Assembly (NCBI GenBank): GCA_907163375.1
Contig: CAJQUW010004409.1
Coordinates: 124,001 to 188,000, forward strand
Direction of reading: 5' to 3'
Length of the DNA stretch: 64,000 nucleotides
DNA from: Prostheceraeus crozeri
Taxonomy: Eukaryota > Platyhelminthes > Polycladida > Euryleptidae
How positions within the stretch are numbered: position 1 is the first letter of the stretch; each line of letters begins with the position of its first letter. The translations under genes were made by a program, and so were the position numbers. The notes under the pieces were generated by a model. The model did not search any database and was not told where the DNA came from. It worked only from the letters and a program-made list of their open reading frames with translations. Positions 35,740-47,935 of this stretch are shown piece by piece.

Positions 35740-38261
35740 AATTTGGAAATGGCCAGAAGTTTCCGAAAATCTATTATTAAGTGAAAATAACACGAGGACT
35801 AATGCGAGAAACCTTGAAAGAAGAGAAGAATGCTTACAAAAAGTTTGAATCGATGCATAGATTCACTGAATTATTATATGCACTCATCATTAGAGTGGAT
35901 GAGTTGACCGAAATGGCGGTAACTACTACACGTAAGTGGAGCAAAGCTTGACAACACTATGACTTTAAAATTTGCCGAAGTGAAAGAGTGTGAAATAAAC
36001 TGTACTGATATTAAGCATAAATTGCTGCACTCCCGAGTTTACTTAAGTGTTTCAGTTTACTACAAGGGCATGCCCGACAGTCTAATTTAAGACGATGGCA
36101 CATGCAGGAACTTAGTAAGTGGGCAAAAAGGAATTCCTAATGCCTTGCTGCGATATGAAAAATACGTGCGTTGCTTGGGGATTGCTGTAAATTCCTTCAA
36201 AATAATTGGATTCGAAGAATACCAGTCCTTGCGCACTTGATTTCTCGATAGTGTTGGTCCGTCAGATTCTTTGTTTAGAAGCTGACAGGCGTTAGAAATT
36301 GAGTTCACTTAGTCTCTTCGCAGAATTCATCTGTGAAAGGAACTATGACAGCAATGTGGTATGACTCCTCCCTTCTACGAAACGAGGACTATAAAAGAGT
36401 TGTCTAATTCTGTGGCTGTAATATAGCATTGTCATGTAAGATCACAGTTAAGTGGTCGCTTCTTCGTTACGCCTCAACAAAGACATTACCGGAGCAGCTT
36501 CCTGTAATAGGCACTGCTGACTGTGGAGTTAGGAAGCAGATGATGAACCGCAATAATGTCGTAGGTCACAATCAGTATGAAAACTGCCTGAAACGGCTTT
36601 TTAATCTTAAAAATTTAAGGGTAACTTAATAGAAAAGCACGATGATGCCACCGACTGCTTTTTCAACTCTGGCTCGAAATACCTTGTCAAGTTTCATACA
36701 AATTTATGATTCTGTGAAAGATGGCATCACCTTTCTCATGACGTTTTTCATGATAACAGAAATAGCTCAAATGTACATGGTGCTTCTGTTGCTCCTCTAT
36801 CAGGCAATGTGGAACCGATCGAGTAGATGTTGCGTGTGCTTAGTCAGTTTCGCGAAGACGGATGTTGTATCACGACAATATTTGACAATTGCATTTGTAC
36901 GACCTCAAATATTTTAGTACCGCATATTTTTGTCACCGCATCTGGGCTGAGCTGCATTTGGTCAAAATCAAAAACTTTCAAAATCTATGTGATAGGACAT
37001 TTAGTCTTTATACTCACCAAATCATCCATTTTGACCTTCACCGGCCATTTAACTTAAATCGCATGTCACTCAAGGGCCGCTCAAGGGATTGTCAAAGGAA
37101 AGTTGAAAGGGGACAACAAAGTATGCCAATTCCCTATGAAATGACCAGCAATTTCACCGTCGTGCGTAGATCACGAATCTACTGTGATTTTAAGTTTACA
37201 AATTAGTCACAAATTTATGTGGGCGCTTTGGAGCTTCATGAGGGCAAATTTGAGGATTTTCATGGCGGCATTTTTGAGAACGGGGAAGAGCTACCCCTTT
37301 ATACCAATGTTTTTAGAATTTAACCATCTAAGTACCATGAAAAATTTAACGTTAATTACCGCTGGGATTGCTAGCGACCCCAAATGTTTTGCTGCACAAG
37401 GATGCACGCCAAACGCACAACCTGACCGGAACTCATCACTGACAGTAGACACATTAATTATATAAGCATAAACTAATTAAATCTTGGAAAAATATGAATG
37501 TTGCATTTTTTGGATGACTATAAATGCACTCAATTCTTATGGAAATATGCACAATGATAGTAAGTAGTCCTACATCTAGCAACAGCATGTCCTTGAGTGT
37601 GCCTGTACACTTGTAGGAATAAGTAATTCAATCCTCAAATATTCTTTTGTAGGTCACCTTACCACATGCATGGTATCTTTCATTTGTCCTACTACCTAGG
37701 AAATGCATCACAGCGAGCTCCCTTTTTGTGAACGACTTGCAAACACGATCGCCTTCCTCATTTGTACATGTAAGAATGACCAAATGTTCAGAGTCTCATT
37801 CGTTATGAAGCAGGAAAAGGAGGCAAAAGGAAAATCGCAGTCTTATTACAGTCCTGCTGTTTGTCGTACTAAATAAACAGATAAATGAATGCATCATGCA
37901 GGGTGTCCGCGCAAATTTGAATGAAAATTTCCAGGTATTTTCCACAATTTCCAGGGTAAAATTCATTTTCCAGGAAAATACATCAAAAAGGGGGTCAAAT
38001 TTGAACGAAAATTTCCAGACTTTCTGCAAGGGAATTTTGTTCAAATGCACGCGTCAAATTTAAAAATTTCCGGGAAAAATCTACCCAAAGTTCTGTGGCT
38101 AAGGAGCTTACACACCATATAATTAATATGATTGACGAAATGAATTGAAAAGTGGCGTGAGATTGGTTAAATTTTTAAGGCGCAGGTGATTCTAAATAAA
38201 AAATACCAATATATGCATCAGACGTCTACAATATACATGTATATGAAATATAATCGATCGC

Positions 38262-38412
38262 AACAAAATAGAAAAAGAGTATAACAATATATAACAAAAA
38301 ATGTAAGACTTAACAATGAAATGTAACATTAACGGAATATCTGTAAAGTCACATTCATTGTTAAGTCTTATATTTTTCGTAATTAATTGTTATACTCTTT
38401 CTCTATTTTGTT
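38262..38412. repeat. Hairpin with about 65-bp arms inside the hAT-like element
   Basis: CAAAATAGAAAAAGAGTATA with AAGACTTAACAATGA on the left pairs with the complements GTCTTAT, TCATTGTTAAGTCTT and TATACTCTTTCTCTATTTTG on the right. A few mismatches occur and the loop is about 20 bases. Confidence 0.75.
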
Positions 38413-38765
38413 CTCCTACTTGAACTGAAGCATTGCAGTGTGAATCCGTGGAAGGTGGAAGACCAAGAGCCAGAAAGAGGAACATAATGGTTGATGTGCT
38501 ACATATGCATGAGAGTAATCACAATCAGTTTAAGAGAATGACACAGGGAAGAATTGACCGAGGAAAGCTCATTGGCGCACGACGTGTCGGGAATAATATA
38601 TCTACATATTGAAAACCTACTTGAAATGTGTTGGAAAATATTCGATATTAGCCTAGGATCAGTCGGAACAAGCCTGGTGCCTAAATAGTTTATATGTTCT
38701 GTACCATTCTGCGTCAGTAGATTCTGGCACACGGCAATCAAGTGTGTAATAGCATTAATCGTAGA

Positions 38766-39063
38766 TAACGGCTCCTAGTTCCCCATACCACACGACGTTA
38801 ATGAGGGAGCCTACAACTCAGAGTCCACCATTACACACGACGTTCATGAGGGAGTTTACAGCTCATAGTTCGCCATTCCGTACGTTAATAAAGGAGTTTA
38901 CGGCTCCTAGTTCCCCATACCACACGACGTTAATGAGGGAATTTACAACTTTTAGTTCACCATACCGCGCAGCGTTTGTGAGGGAATTCACAGCTACTAA
39001 TTCACCATACTGTACAACGACTAGGAGTTCGACAACAGTTCATAGTCAACCATACCACGCAGT
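38766..39063 (+). repeat. 45-bp minisatellite, six to seven units
   Basis: Units contain GGGAGTTTACAGCTC, TAGTTC(C/A)CCATACC and ACACGACGTTAATGA. The 45-bp period keeps one frame open, giving 15-residue units such as REFTAPSSPYHTTLM. This is most likely a by-product of the period and not a gene, as it sits inside a non-autonomous transposon. Confidence 0.85.
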
Positions 39064-39544
39064 TCAGTCTCATTCATGTTGTATACGTTATGATAGGAGA
39101 TTGCAGTCACTGAAATAGTCTAAAAGCAAAAAATTGTATGCGAATGAAGGCTATAATTGTAACAAATAAGTAGAGATATGAAGAATAAAATCTGGAAAAA
39201 TAGAAAACACTTCAACCATGGAGTATGACTTCAACAACTTGCAATTAGTGTTTTAATTAGTCTCAATATTTCCAGGAGTTTTTCAGGATTTCCAGGTTTT
39301 CCAGGGTAAATTTTCATTTTCCTGGAGTATTCCAGGTTTTCCAGGATAAAATTCATTTTCCAGGTGTTTTCCAGGGGGCGCGGACACCCTGATCATGTTT
39401 ATTCGATCAGGGCTTCATTATACAGCTTGCATCCTTTGAATTTAGGTCGAACTATTTTATGGCGCGTTGTGCGTCTTCAGTTTTGTAATTAATAAACCTG
39501 TCCTCTAATACTAAATTTTCCTCTTCATCCTTTTCGCTCTGCTC

Positions 39545-39790
39545 ATGGTGGTGGTGTCAACCCACCCCCTCTCTGCTATTGGGAGGGGTCCAGGGGCCGT
39601 CAGACGTTGGGCGGGCCAACCGCCCAGGGAACATCAAGGATGGGGCCAGTCCGAGGTGTAATCCGCCTAGTCTATCCCTCAACACTTGCCTCGAAAGAGA
39701 CCCGGGCAGTCGCTCTACTCATCATCGGATTAGTCGTCATCAATTTGATTGGACGGAGATCATCGGCATGAGTTGTCAATTCGCATCATG
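39545..39790. other. GC-rich patch of unknown origin
   Basis: About 245 bases are much richer in G and C than the surroundings, with blocks such as GGGCGGGCCAACCGCCC that can form hairpins. It resembles the leader of a retroelement or a structured RNA gene more than coding DNA. I cannot match it to a known RNA. Confidence 0.35.
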
Positions 39791-40371
39791 AAATGTTAAT
39801 TCTCAATCGAACTAAGAAGCAAATATGTAGAAAAAAACTTTGCAATCTTTTGATTTATTTAACGTACTGTAGTCGTCTCCCTTCAAAAAATGGCATACAT
39901 TTAGCATACGTTTATCACCAAACTGTGAAATAGCCTAAACTATAAATAGATGTACATGTATTCTACCAGGACTCTTAAACGGAACCAATTCAAGCATCAT
40001 TTGTGTTACTTATTCTAGGATCAAATTTGAAGAATAATAACGATCATGCTGGATTGTTGAAGTTCACATGGATGAAGTAATTAGTTTATAGGAATGTGAT
40101 TGAATATATGGTCGCTTCCAGAAATATCAGAATTGTCAAGCATCTTAACAATAAGTAAAACAACTAAGAAATTAGCAAGCAGCTATATTGGAAAACAAAT
40201 GGCACACCGGAAGTTCGGCAAAGCAAAACAAAAATGTCACATACCTCAGTTATACACTACTTATGCATTTGACCTCTAGATGTTCATAGACTATGTAGAT
40301 TAACCGGTGCTTATTCAGCATCATCAAAACCGACATTATTCAATCATATACAGCAAGAAACTTTTCTATCA

Positions 40372-40653
<282 letters not shown>

Positions 40654-40745
40654 TCATCACACTATGTTAACAATTATTTGAAAAATTGAGAGCACTAAAA
40701 TTGATATGTTTAAAATGCAACAATTGTGCACACACATGCGCTTAC

Positions 40746-40877
40746 CACAAATTTTCAGAGGTGCTTCAAGTTCCAAAAGAATTGGCAGAGAAAGAAATAT
40801 TTCCCGAGACCTCAAACAAAGTCCTCGGATTTCGTCCTCACTCATGTTGACTGTTTTGCCAGACCGACATCCTCTCA
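40746..40877 (-). CDS. PPP1C: PP1 catalytic subunit, exon 2 (132 nt)
   Basis: The exon is bounded by TTTATTGCAG and TTTGTG|GTAAGC. It encodes [40 protein letters not shown] and KIC, the helical N-terminal part of PP1 that packs against the active-site domain. Its length of 132 nt is the same as in vertebrate PP1 genes by my recollection. Exon 1, with the start codon (usually about 18 residues ending LLE), is not visible before the transposon nest at 42.9 kb. It may lie beyond the window or beyond the nest, or be lost. The expected gene regulators (inhibitors and RVxF targeting subunits) act through the parts preserved in exons 4 and 5. Confidence 0.93.
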
Positions 40878-41347
40878 CTGCAATAAAGAAATTTAAGCAT
40901 GACTACATAGCAGCTCGAAAAATTTCAAGCAGGTACATACAACCAAAATTAATCATGCTCTGCTACTTATTGATACGAGAAGACAGTTCTTGCATAAAAT
41001 ACACCATTTTCTAACGTGTTTCTTAAAGATTACTTAGGCGTTAGCTTGACATGATCTGTTACTTAGGTGTTCACTGTTCATTCCACATGTAATCTGTAAC
41101 GCTGGCGTGTGCGTCTGTTTAATAATCCACATGTTTGATTGTTTTTGTCTGTCTATATATCTATGTCCTTCGATATTCGTGGATTGCTTGAATTAGTGAT
41201 AAGTCACTAGTTCATCAACGGTCCCGATTTTACAGGAAGTACAACTGCAATTGTTGCTACTGTGGCAATATTATCTTCTAATTTTGCATTCCAGCAGTGA
41301 CTAACCGGTGAAAGTATAATTCACATAATATATGCGGAGTTGGCTGA

Positions 41348-41510
41348 TAGGATAGTTCAGTTAGCTAAGGGCCGCGCTTCAGTACCCAAGTGATGAAAGT
41401 CAAGGGCTCGAGACTGTTCGCCTCGGGAGGCATTACCGCTTTCACTAGAGGCTGCTAGCCCTAACCTAGTGAGAATTGCGAGTGTGTGTGAAAGCTGCCC
41501 TATCCGTAGC
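41348..41510 (+). mobile_element. tRNA-derived SINE, copy 3 (best preserved)
   Basis: The A box is GGATAGTTCAGTTAGC and the B box GGGCTCGAGAC, about 60 bases apart as in a pol III promoter. The family body follows with GGGAGGCATTACCGCT and GCTAGCCCTAACCTAGTGAG. It is the clearest of three copies in the window (the others at 19385 and 22058, minus strand). Confidence 0.75.
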
Positions 41511-42921
41511 TTTCGGTAGAAAATATAAAAGTTTACAAATATGCGATGTTAAGTTCCGATACGCATTTCATCGATCACCGGTTAATATAATCATTGAGTA
41601 TAAAAAGATGACTTCATAAAGAGAATAAAATTACTACTGCTAAGCGTCGACCAGAGTTTGGTCGAATTTTTGACTTTGTCTTAATACGAACTCTGTCTCC
41701 TCCTGTTAAACGGGACACCTGTCGCCATGCCAAGTAGCGTCCTTGCGAACAGCAGGCGAAAACAGGATTGATGATGACGTCACTACGGACAAACCAATCA
41801 TACGCCGCTTGGTGCTGCAGAGAAGGTTACAGCAAGGCGTTGAATAGTGCCTTGAGACTGCACACGGAAGTAAAATTCATTTACTCATTGTCCGTGAACA
41901 TTCGACTACCACCAAGAGGCAGTGTTGCGCCCCTAATTGGAAGAATAAGAGAGATAATAATATCAATAATATATGCTTCTATAAATCTCCAATAGACAAG
42001 AAAATGCAGAAATTTTAAGAGTAATAAAATTGAAAGAGCGGTGTCAAAAAGCGAACAATGCACACTAAAGCCTGCTAGTTCCAGTACATATGACAAGTGA
42101 ACGGAAACAGCAATTCCTACATGCAAAGCTGCAGCTTTCTGGCGAATGCCAGTAATGCTGCACATAAGGTACCGGTACCCTAAATCATCCATTCTTTCGT
42201 TGTAGATGAGTGGTATAAGTGATGTATCTCACACAAATCAGGCCAGACACAGATTACAACTTTCTCGTATACTTCGAATTTACATTTCCGACTCTGCATG
42301 AGTCTCCAAAAATGCATGGAACATCGTGCAGCAAGCGTAATGTTACATAAATATGTTCCAAGTTTGGTCGTCTATACCTACTTGAAAATTGCAGAACAAA
42401 TGTCTATTGCAATCGCAGAAAGTTCGCACCGTCATTTGGAGCAGCACCAGCACCTTTGTCAAGCAAAAGCACTCAAGACGCGGCCGGCTGGTCTGTTCCA
42501 CAAGAGGCAATACGTGTGATAACCTTCAAACATTGCAAAACTTCACAGACAATGAGTCTAAGGACGTCTATACGACGCAAAACCGTGACTGGAGATTCAA
42601 ACGTTCTTACCAGTTACGAGATGCATGCAGACTATGGATATATAATTGAATGTGTTCACGCAAACGAACGCAAACAAATAATATCACTTTCCGGAAATAG
42701 GAGACGACACGGAAAAAAGCAAGAAGTTGCAAACAATCCCAATTCATCATTGCATTTGCCTCTGCATGTTAAAAGAACTTTGATGTGCGTTATATCATGC
42801 ATTCAGAAATTAGAACTACATTTCTGCATGTTTTTGTAATATGAATGTGCAAATAACTATCTTCAAGACACAATAATACTGTAGTAGTATTGTTTTACTA
42901 TGATAATATTGATTACGTGAC
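41511..42921. other. Intergenic or intronic, nothing recognised
   Basis: Several short frames overlap here without family resemblance. A moderately GC-rich segment with no RNA-like fold that I can defend lies at 41.7-41.9 kb. Confidence 0.5.
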
Positions 42922-43824
42922 ACTTCAAGGAAACTATAATGTTAGTTTCGTTTTTAAATGGCATGAAAATGTGTACATTTAAATGTATTACTTATGCTTA
43001 TTGATGGTACTGGGAAACAACGAATTATATATAGTCATGATATATATAGGTGCCGAATAATAGAAGGCATGCAATATCCAAATGATTGCCAATAACAAAA
43101 TGAACGACGCTGTCGTTTAAATATGCTTTATAAGTCGATTTAATAAATTTGGTGAACTCTGTTCACGACTAGAACGAAACAATCAGTAACAAAGTATACG
43201 GCAAAGTGGTATGTGACTTGTCCGGTGTGATTGTGTTATATGTTTATGTATAGAGAATAGTTACACATTTGTTTATTAAATAAATTGTATAGTAAGTGTA
43301 GTGGCCGAGTAAACTTATAACTTCACGAGTTGGGTTTGCTCTGCTACATAAGTTAAATATAATAACAACAAACCTATAGCTCTCCGAGTTGGGTTTGCTA
43401 TTTCACGTACATAGTATTAATAATAATAATAATAGACCTATAGCTCTTCGGAGTTGGGTTAGACTTAAAGTCATTCACGTGTTAATAATAACTAGCTTAT
43501 AGCCTTCGATACGGTTGGTCTGGTAATTTGATATTGTCCTACCTATATCCCCTTGGGTTGGTTAAAATTAGTGCCGTGAATAATACCTATAGGCCTTCTG
43601 GTTTGGGTATTGTTCTCAGAATAATAATAAATAATCTTAATAGTGAACTACTGCTGCTCCTGCTGCTCCTGCGACTGCTTCTACGACAAGAGCTAAAGGA
43701 TTGGAGACTGCTGAGGATTCAAAGGACACCACTGGCAGCAATCGGTAGGTTTATAACGTAACACTTACAGTACGCGCATCATACCTATCCAACTAATTTA
43801 CATCTACTAGCTCGCCCCGTTACA
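42922..43824 (+). repeat. Gypsy 5' LTR (3' nine tenths)
   Basis: Matches 62045-62932 and ends in TTACA. Internally it repeats CTATAGCTCTCCGAGTTGGGTTT-like words three to four times at about 70-bp spacing. Homology to the other LTR starts only at ACTTCAAGG (about 42922). A primer-binding site candidate TTGGTGGCAGCGG follows at 43826. Confidence 0.9.
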
Positions 43825-43870
43825 CTTGGTGGCAGCGGTATAGAACCGATCAATATTCCATTAGGCCCCT

Positions 43871-44107
43871 ATGTCGCACTATGGCTTTGGTTCGACGGAG
43901 TTTTCAGCTACACCATTCCGGGGTAGGAGTCAGCAGGAATCACGTGTCAAAACGGATGGTGAACCTGTTTTGAACGCTGATGACCTTGATTTTTTTACTA
44001 GACGAGAAGCAGAAGGGAAAGGTATTGCAAACATGAACTTAACTTCTGACATAGTCCACGATCTGGCTAAGCTCCAGACAAAAATCGATACCATTGAACA
44101 CAAAAGC
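43871..44107 (+). pseudogene. Gypsy gag, N-terminal portion
   Basis: This starts 47 bases after the LTR with MSHYGFGSTEFSATPFRGRS and contains a helical segment (DIVHDLAKLQTKIDTIEHK). It stops where a LINE is inserted. Assignment to gag is by position behind the LTR and primer-binding site. Confidence 0.55.
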
Positions 44108-47100
44108 ACCTCTTTATTTATTTTTTTACTGAATTTTCACCCCTAGCACAGCTATGAGCCATGAACGAAGCTAGGGGTTACTCAATTAAAAGTAAAAATT
44201 GTATTATTTTAAATAAATAAAATAAAAAAAAACAGATCTTCTAATCTGATTAAACTGTCCCCATCAGAAACATGTTCGCACGCCTCTTGAAAGTATCAAG
44301 ATTGTATTGGTCAGGGAAAGTGGTCTGGGGAAGCTGATTCCAAAGCTGTGCCGTGCGAACAAAAAAGCTTTTCGAGCGACTCACAGTACGTGCGCGTTCT
44401 AAGCTCACATTATAGCATGTGAGTGCATTAGCTCTGCGTGTGCTTCTGGAGAAGATCTTAGGTTTGGGTACGCACTCATTTACTGCAGAGCTGCTTCTAC
44501 CGAAATAGTACCTGTAGAAGAGACTGAGTGAAGCAACATCCCGTCTGACGGAGAGCGGCTGCAACTTGCTAGCAAGTTTTTCACCCATGAGATTCTTGAC
44601 ACGTTTCTCAACCCGTTCAAGGAGGTTAAGATGCGTTTGTGGGGCGCCTGCCCACAGATGACAACAATACTCCATCAGAGGACGAATAGTGGACTTGTAA
44701 AGATAGCAGACAGTCTGTGGTGGAAGATAGCTGCTGGCACGATAGAGACTACCAATGCGTTGAGCTGCCTGCTTGCTAATGGATTGGATGTACGGTTTCC
44801 ATGACAAGTCTTTCGTAACCGCCAATCCAAGGAAGGAGATGGAATCTTGTTCTCTGATCCTATTATCTGACATCTTAATGCTATGATCATCATCTCCTTT
44901 AAGTCGTGAGTGCAGAATACTCTGAGTTTTTGAAGGATTGAAGGAAACAAGCCAATTGGCGCCCCATTCTGAGACCCTGCGTAAGTCTTCATTAAGAACG
45001 TCGCATAGCTGCTGACGTTGCTGAGTGTTCTTAGCGAGTCGCTCATTGGAATTGAAGAGTGTTGTGTCATCTGCATACATCACCAATTTACTCACTAGAC
45101 AGTCTGGGAGGTCGTTGATGTACAGCAGAAAAAGAGTGGGTCCCAAAATTGACCCTTGAGGAACTCCTGCATTGACAAACTTGGTGGAAGACTTTTGGCC
45201 ATCTAAGACGACAGATATCTGCCGGTCAGTAAGAAAAGAAGCAAGAAGTTTGTGGAGTTGATTAGCAACTCCATAGGACTTGAGCTTCACAAGGAGTCCC
45301 TGATGCCAGACTTTATCGAATGCCTTGGAAATATCCAAGGCAACTGATCTCGTCTCACCTTGTCTGTCAAGGACACGACTCACATGTTCAGTGACATATG
45401 AAAGAAGATCTGCAGTTGATCGAGAGTGCCTGAAGCCATACTGTTCTTCTGATAGAAGGTTCTGAGTTTCAAGGAAGTTAACAATGTGTTGGTTAATCAC
45501 TGCTTCAAAAATCTTGCCAGCAATTGGAAGCAGGCTGATAGGACGGTAACTAGATGGAAGAGATGAGTCAGAACCTTTCTTTGGAACTGGAATCACGGAA
45601 GCTACTTTCCAACAAGAGGGAAACTCACCGGTGAATACACATGTACTGAACAGTTTAGATAAAAGTGGAGAAAGCTCAGGTGAGAGATGCTTGAAGACCG
45701 AAACCGGGATGCCATCTGGTCCACTAGACTTAGAGCTATCGAGACCGGCGATGATCTTTTTGACGTTTCGGACTGTGACTGAAGGAGGACTAACTGTCTC
45801 ATCAGTGCGCGTGGGAATTGGAGGTGGAATTCTACCTCCATCGTCTAATGACGAATTCTTCGCAAACTCTTTGCAAAGAAGCTCGGCTTTGTCTGCTGAG
45901 GTTGTCGCCATAGAAGTACTGACTTCGGCATGACGGAGTGCTGGGATGGAGGATTTGTTCCTATTGGTGACACTGTTGTAAATCCTCCAGAAGTCCTTAG
46001 AGCCAAGCTTTTGGGTAGCAATGGATTTCCGTACATACAAAGCGTAACGGCTTTTGGCCTGATGTATGGTTTCCTTGCAATATCTACGTGCGGTTTTGTA
46101 CAATTCAAGATTGCCAGCGCTACTGTCACGCTTATACTTATGGAAAAAGTGGTCACGCTGGCAAGTTGCAGCTGCACATTCTGGTGTAAACCAAGGTTGT
46201 GAGTGGGGCTTCATTTGGAAAGTACGGTGAGGAATGTAGGCCAACATCCCTATCTGAAGCCACTCTGTCAGTTCTTGCGCCGACTTGTGGACGTTCTCGC
46301 TCAGAATCAAATTCTCAGCTTGAACTTGACTAAGAAAAGTGCGGAAGCCACACCAGTCTGCTTTGGAGAATTGATAAACTGTTCTATGGAAGGGTGCAGA
46401 CGGTGTGGAGCAAACTTGTTTGCCAGAAACTGTGATAACACAGTGATCAGACGTGCCGAGGGGAGAAGTAACCTTGTGTGAAAAACAAGTTGGATTTGAG
46501 GTGAGAAACAGGTCAAGGAGATATCCAGTATCCCCAGCTCGGTCAGGCACTCTGGTAGGACAAGTGACAATTTGACTAAGGTTGTGAGAGACAGCGAAAT
46601 CCTGGGCTGCCTGACCGGAGAGATCGGTGGTGCGTGAGTGCACAAGCCAGTCAACATTGTGCACGTTGAAGTCACCAAAATCGGCAACTTCAGCGCTGGG
46701 ATACTCTTGTAGAAGAGAATCGATCTTGTCTGAAAGAACATTGAAAATATCCGCATTAGTTGATGGAGAGCGGTATAGGAAAAATAGAAGAAGTGTGGTC
46801 TTCTGCAGCGGCGCAATGAAGGCAAGATACTCATGCCTTGGATCCTCTGAGCTACAAAGCCTTCTCAAGGGAAGGCTTGTCTTGGCATAGATTCCAAGAC
46901 CATGACAAGGTGCTTTATCCATCCGGTGAAATATGTATCCATCAGGAGTAACGTCGCTTGATGACACACTGGGATCTAACCTGGTTTCCGACAGGGCTAG
47001 AAGATCTGGTGACTTACCTTGCAGGAAGATGTTGATGTCGTCGTAATTGGACCTCAGTCCTCTTACGTTGCTGAAGCTGATCCTGAGAGGGGTTTTGAGC

Positions 47101-47535
47101 TTGACGGCTTGACTACGTTTCTTGTGTGTCTTTCTCATTTTCATAATTTCTCATAGAATATCAATCAAATAAACGAAAATTATACTGTACAACAAAGTGA
47201 TACAAGAAACTTTGGAAGGCATCAGAAAAACGTAAATAATAGCAACAAAGCTGCAATAAATAATACGCAAAAAAAGACACTTATAGGCACAGTTCATGTC
47301 GCAAAAGCTTGAAGAAACCCAAATGAGAACCCCTTTGCCGTAACAATGGGTACAAGTCAGGTAGGCCACAGAGGAACCGGATACAGCTACACGGGCTAAA
47401 CCCCTCAGTAAAGCTACCCACGCATGTCCGTGGCAGTGGAACTGTACCGCCTTTTTTCGAGCAGTTGACCGGGCCTGCCTCCCAAAGCATTACCAGTGGG
47501 TTCGGGACCCTCGAACTACCTGACGCCCGTATGCC
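44108..47535 (-). mobile_element. Jockey/CR1-group LINE, essentially complete (copy C)
   Basis: This minus-strand LINE is inserted in the gypsy gag region. The 3' end (44108-44250) has an A-rich tail followed inward by a hairpin-forming CCCCTAGC/GCTAGGGG pair. One long coding region follows, then a GC-richer leader up to about 47535. The same 3' region recurs at 54293-55115. The target duplication could not be defined. Confidence 0.85.
44250..47144 (-). CDS. LINE endonuclease-reverse transcriptase, 964 codons, intact frame
   Basis: The endonuclease occupies residues about 20-240 with [36 protein letters not shown] and the catalytic LGTSDHCVI. The RT occupies about 430-720 with [71 protein letters not shown] and [11 protein letters not shown]. 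The C-terminal part has the [17 protein letters not shown] and [10 protein letters not shown] motifs typical of this group. The frame is unbroken and all visible catalytic residues are present, so the protein could still be active. No separate gag-like ORF1 is seen in front of it. Confidence 0.92.
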   Translation of the reverse strand: MKMRKTHKKRSQAVKLKTPLRISFSNVRGLRSNYDDINIFLQGKSPDLLALSETRLDPSVSSSDVTPDGYIFHRMDKAPCHGLGIYAKTSLPLRRLCSSEDPRHEYLAFIAPLQKTTLLLFFLYRSPSTNADIFNVLSDKIDSLLQEYPSAEVADFGDFNVHNVDWLVHSRTTDLSGQAAQDFAVSHNLSQIVTCPTRVPDRAGDTGYLLDLFLTSNPTCFSHKVTSPLGTSDHCVITVSGKQVCSTPSAPFHRTVYQFSKADWCGFRTFLSQVQAENLILSENVHKSAQELTEWLQIGMLAYIPHRTFQMKPHSQPWFTPECAAATCQRDHFFHKYKRDSSAGNLELYKTARRYCKETIHQAKSRYALYVRKSIATQKLGSKDFWRIYNSVTNRNKSSIPALRHAEVSTSMATTSADKAELLCKEFAKNSSLDDGGRIPPPIPTRTDETVSPPSVTVRNVKKIIAGLDSSKSSGPDGIPVSVFKHLSPELSPLLSKLFSTCVFTGEFPSCWKVASVIPVPKKGSDSSLPSSYRPISLLPIAGKIFEAVINQHIVNFLETQNLLSEEQYGFRHSRSTADLLSYVTEHVSRVLDRQGETRSVALDISKAFDKVWHQGLLVKLKSYGVANQLHKLLASFLTDRQISVVLDGQKSSTKFVNAGVPQGSILGPTLFLLYINDLPDCLVSKLVMYADDTTLFNSNERLAKNTQQRQQLCDVLNEDLRRVSEWGANWLVSFNPSKTQSILHSRLKGDDDHSIKMSDNRIREQDSISFLGLAVTKDLSWKPYIQSISKQAAQRIGSLYRASSYLPPQTVCYLYKSTIRPLMEYCCHLWAGAPQTHLNLLERVEKRVKNLMGEKLASKLQPLSVRRDVASLSLFYRYYFGRSSSAVNECVPKPKIFSRSTRRANALTCYNVSLERARTVSRSKSFFVRTAQLWNQLPQTTFPDQYNLDTFKRRANMFLMGTV

Positions 47536-47935
47536 GTGAATACGTTGGATCTGTCACACCTTAACCTGCAACAAATGGGGAAGTGCAAAAGAGAGCAGTG
47601 GAAGGAAGTTCGATCACAAATGAGCCAAATAAGTGCCATGCCCAAAAACCTGATTCAACAACATGAAACATCTGATGACTGTTCATATCTTATATTTTGT
47701 TTGCAGAATCGGGAATAATAGCGTATGTCTCTCGCGCAGACTCGTCAACCGTGTGATGGTCTAGCGGTACAGTGCCCAACTCACCCGCGGAGGTTTGACT
47801 GTTCGATCCCCCTTTTTGCCATCGAGAACAGTCTTGTTTTGCTCTACGCGTTCTCTCATTTGCATGTCTGCACAGCACCCTACATACAGATACTTTTCGA
47901 TCGTTCGCAGTCAGAGTGAACAGTCGGATGGTTAG
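47536..47935. other. Short region between two LINEs, with a tRNA-like segment
   Basis: The first 180 bases could encode a basic peptide (NLQQMGKCKREQWKEVRSQM) of unknown origin. 47735-47815 has tRNA-like A and B boxes (see next entry). The rest leads directly into the L2-like LINE. Confidence 0.4.
47735..47815 (+). repeat. tRNA-like segment (pseudo-tRNA or SINE head)
   Basis: TGGTCTAGCGGTACAGTG fits a pol III A box and TGTTCGATCCC a B box at tRNA spacing. This resembles tRNA-Glu or tRNA-Val, but no proper anticodon stem or acceptor stem can be drawn. It lies about 120 bases before the L2-like LINE. Confidence 0.45.

Larger units (their letters stand above)
37899..39391. mobile_element. Non-autonomous hAT-like element (1.49 kb)
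   Basis: The ends are CAGGGTGTCCGCG and its exact complement, flanked by ATCATG on both sides (37893-37898 and 39392-39397). Subterminal sequence on both sides is built from TTTTCCAGG and AATTTCCAGG words. There is no transposase. The interior carries a 65-bp hairpin and a 45-bp minisatellite. The terminal motif suits hAT; a 6-bp visible duplication is shorter than the usual 8, so the superfamily call is provisional. Confidence 0.7.

Noticed and set aside
36360-37460. Several 65-105 codon frames in the PP1 intron
   Set aside because: No family resemblance, no consistent splice sites and no shared frame. They are treated as chance frames.
38801-39118. A 105-codon frame with 15-residue repeats
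   Set aside because: The 45-bp minisatellite period keeps the frame open, and it lies inside a non-autonomous transposon.
41881-42192. A minus-strand frame starting MDDLGYRYLM as possible PP1 exon 1
   Set aside because: It does not resemble the PP1 N-terminus and has no suitable donor site.
45602-46890. Several 80-175 codon frames on both strands inside LINE copy C
   Set aside because: They overlap the intact 964-codon gene in other frames.
47739-47813. A genuine tRNA gene
   Set aside because: The A and B boxes fit, but acceptor and anticodon stems do not pair.
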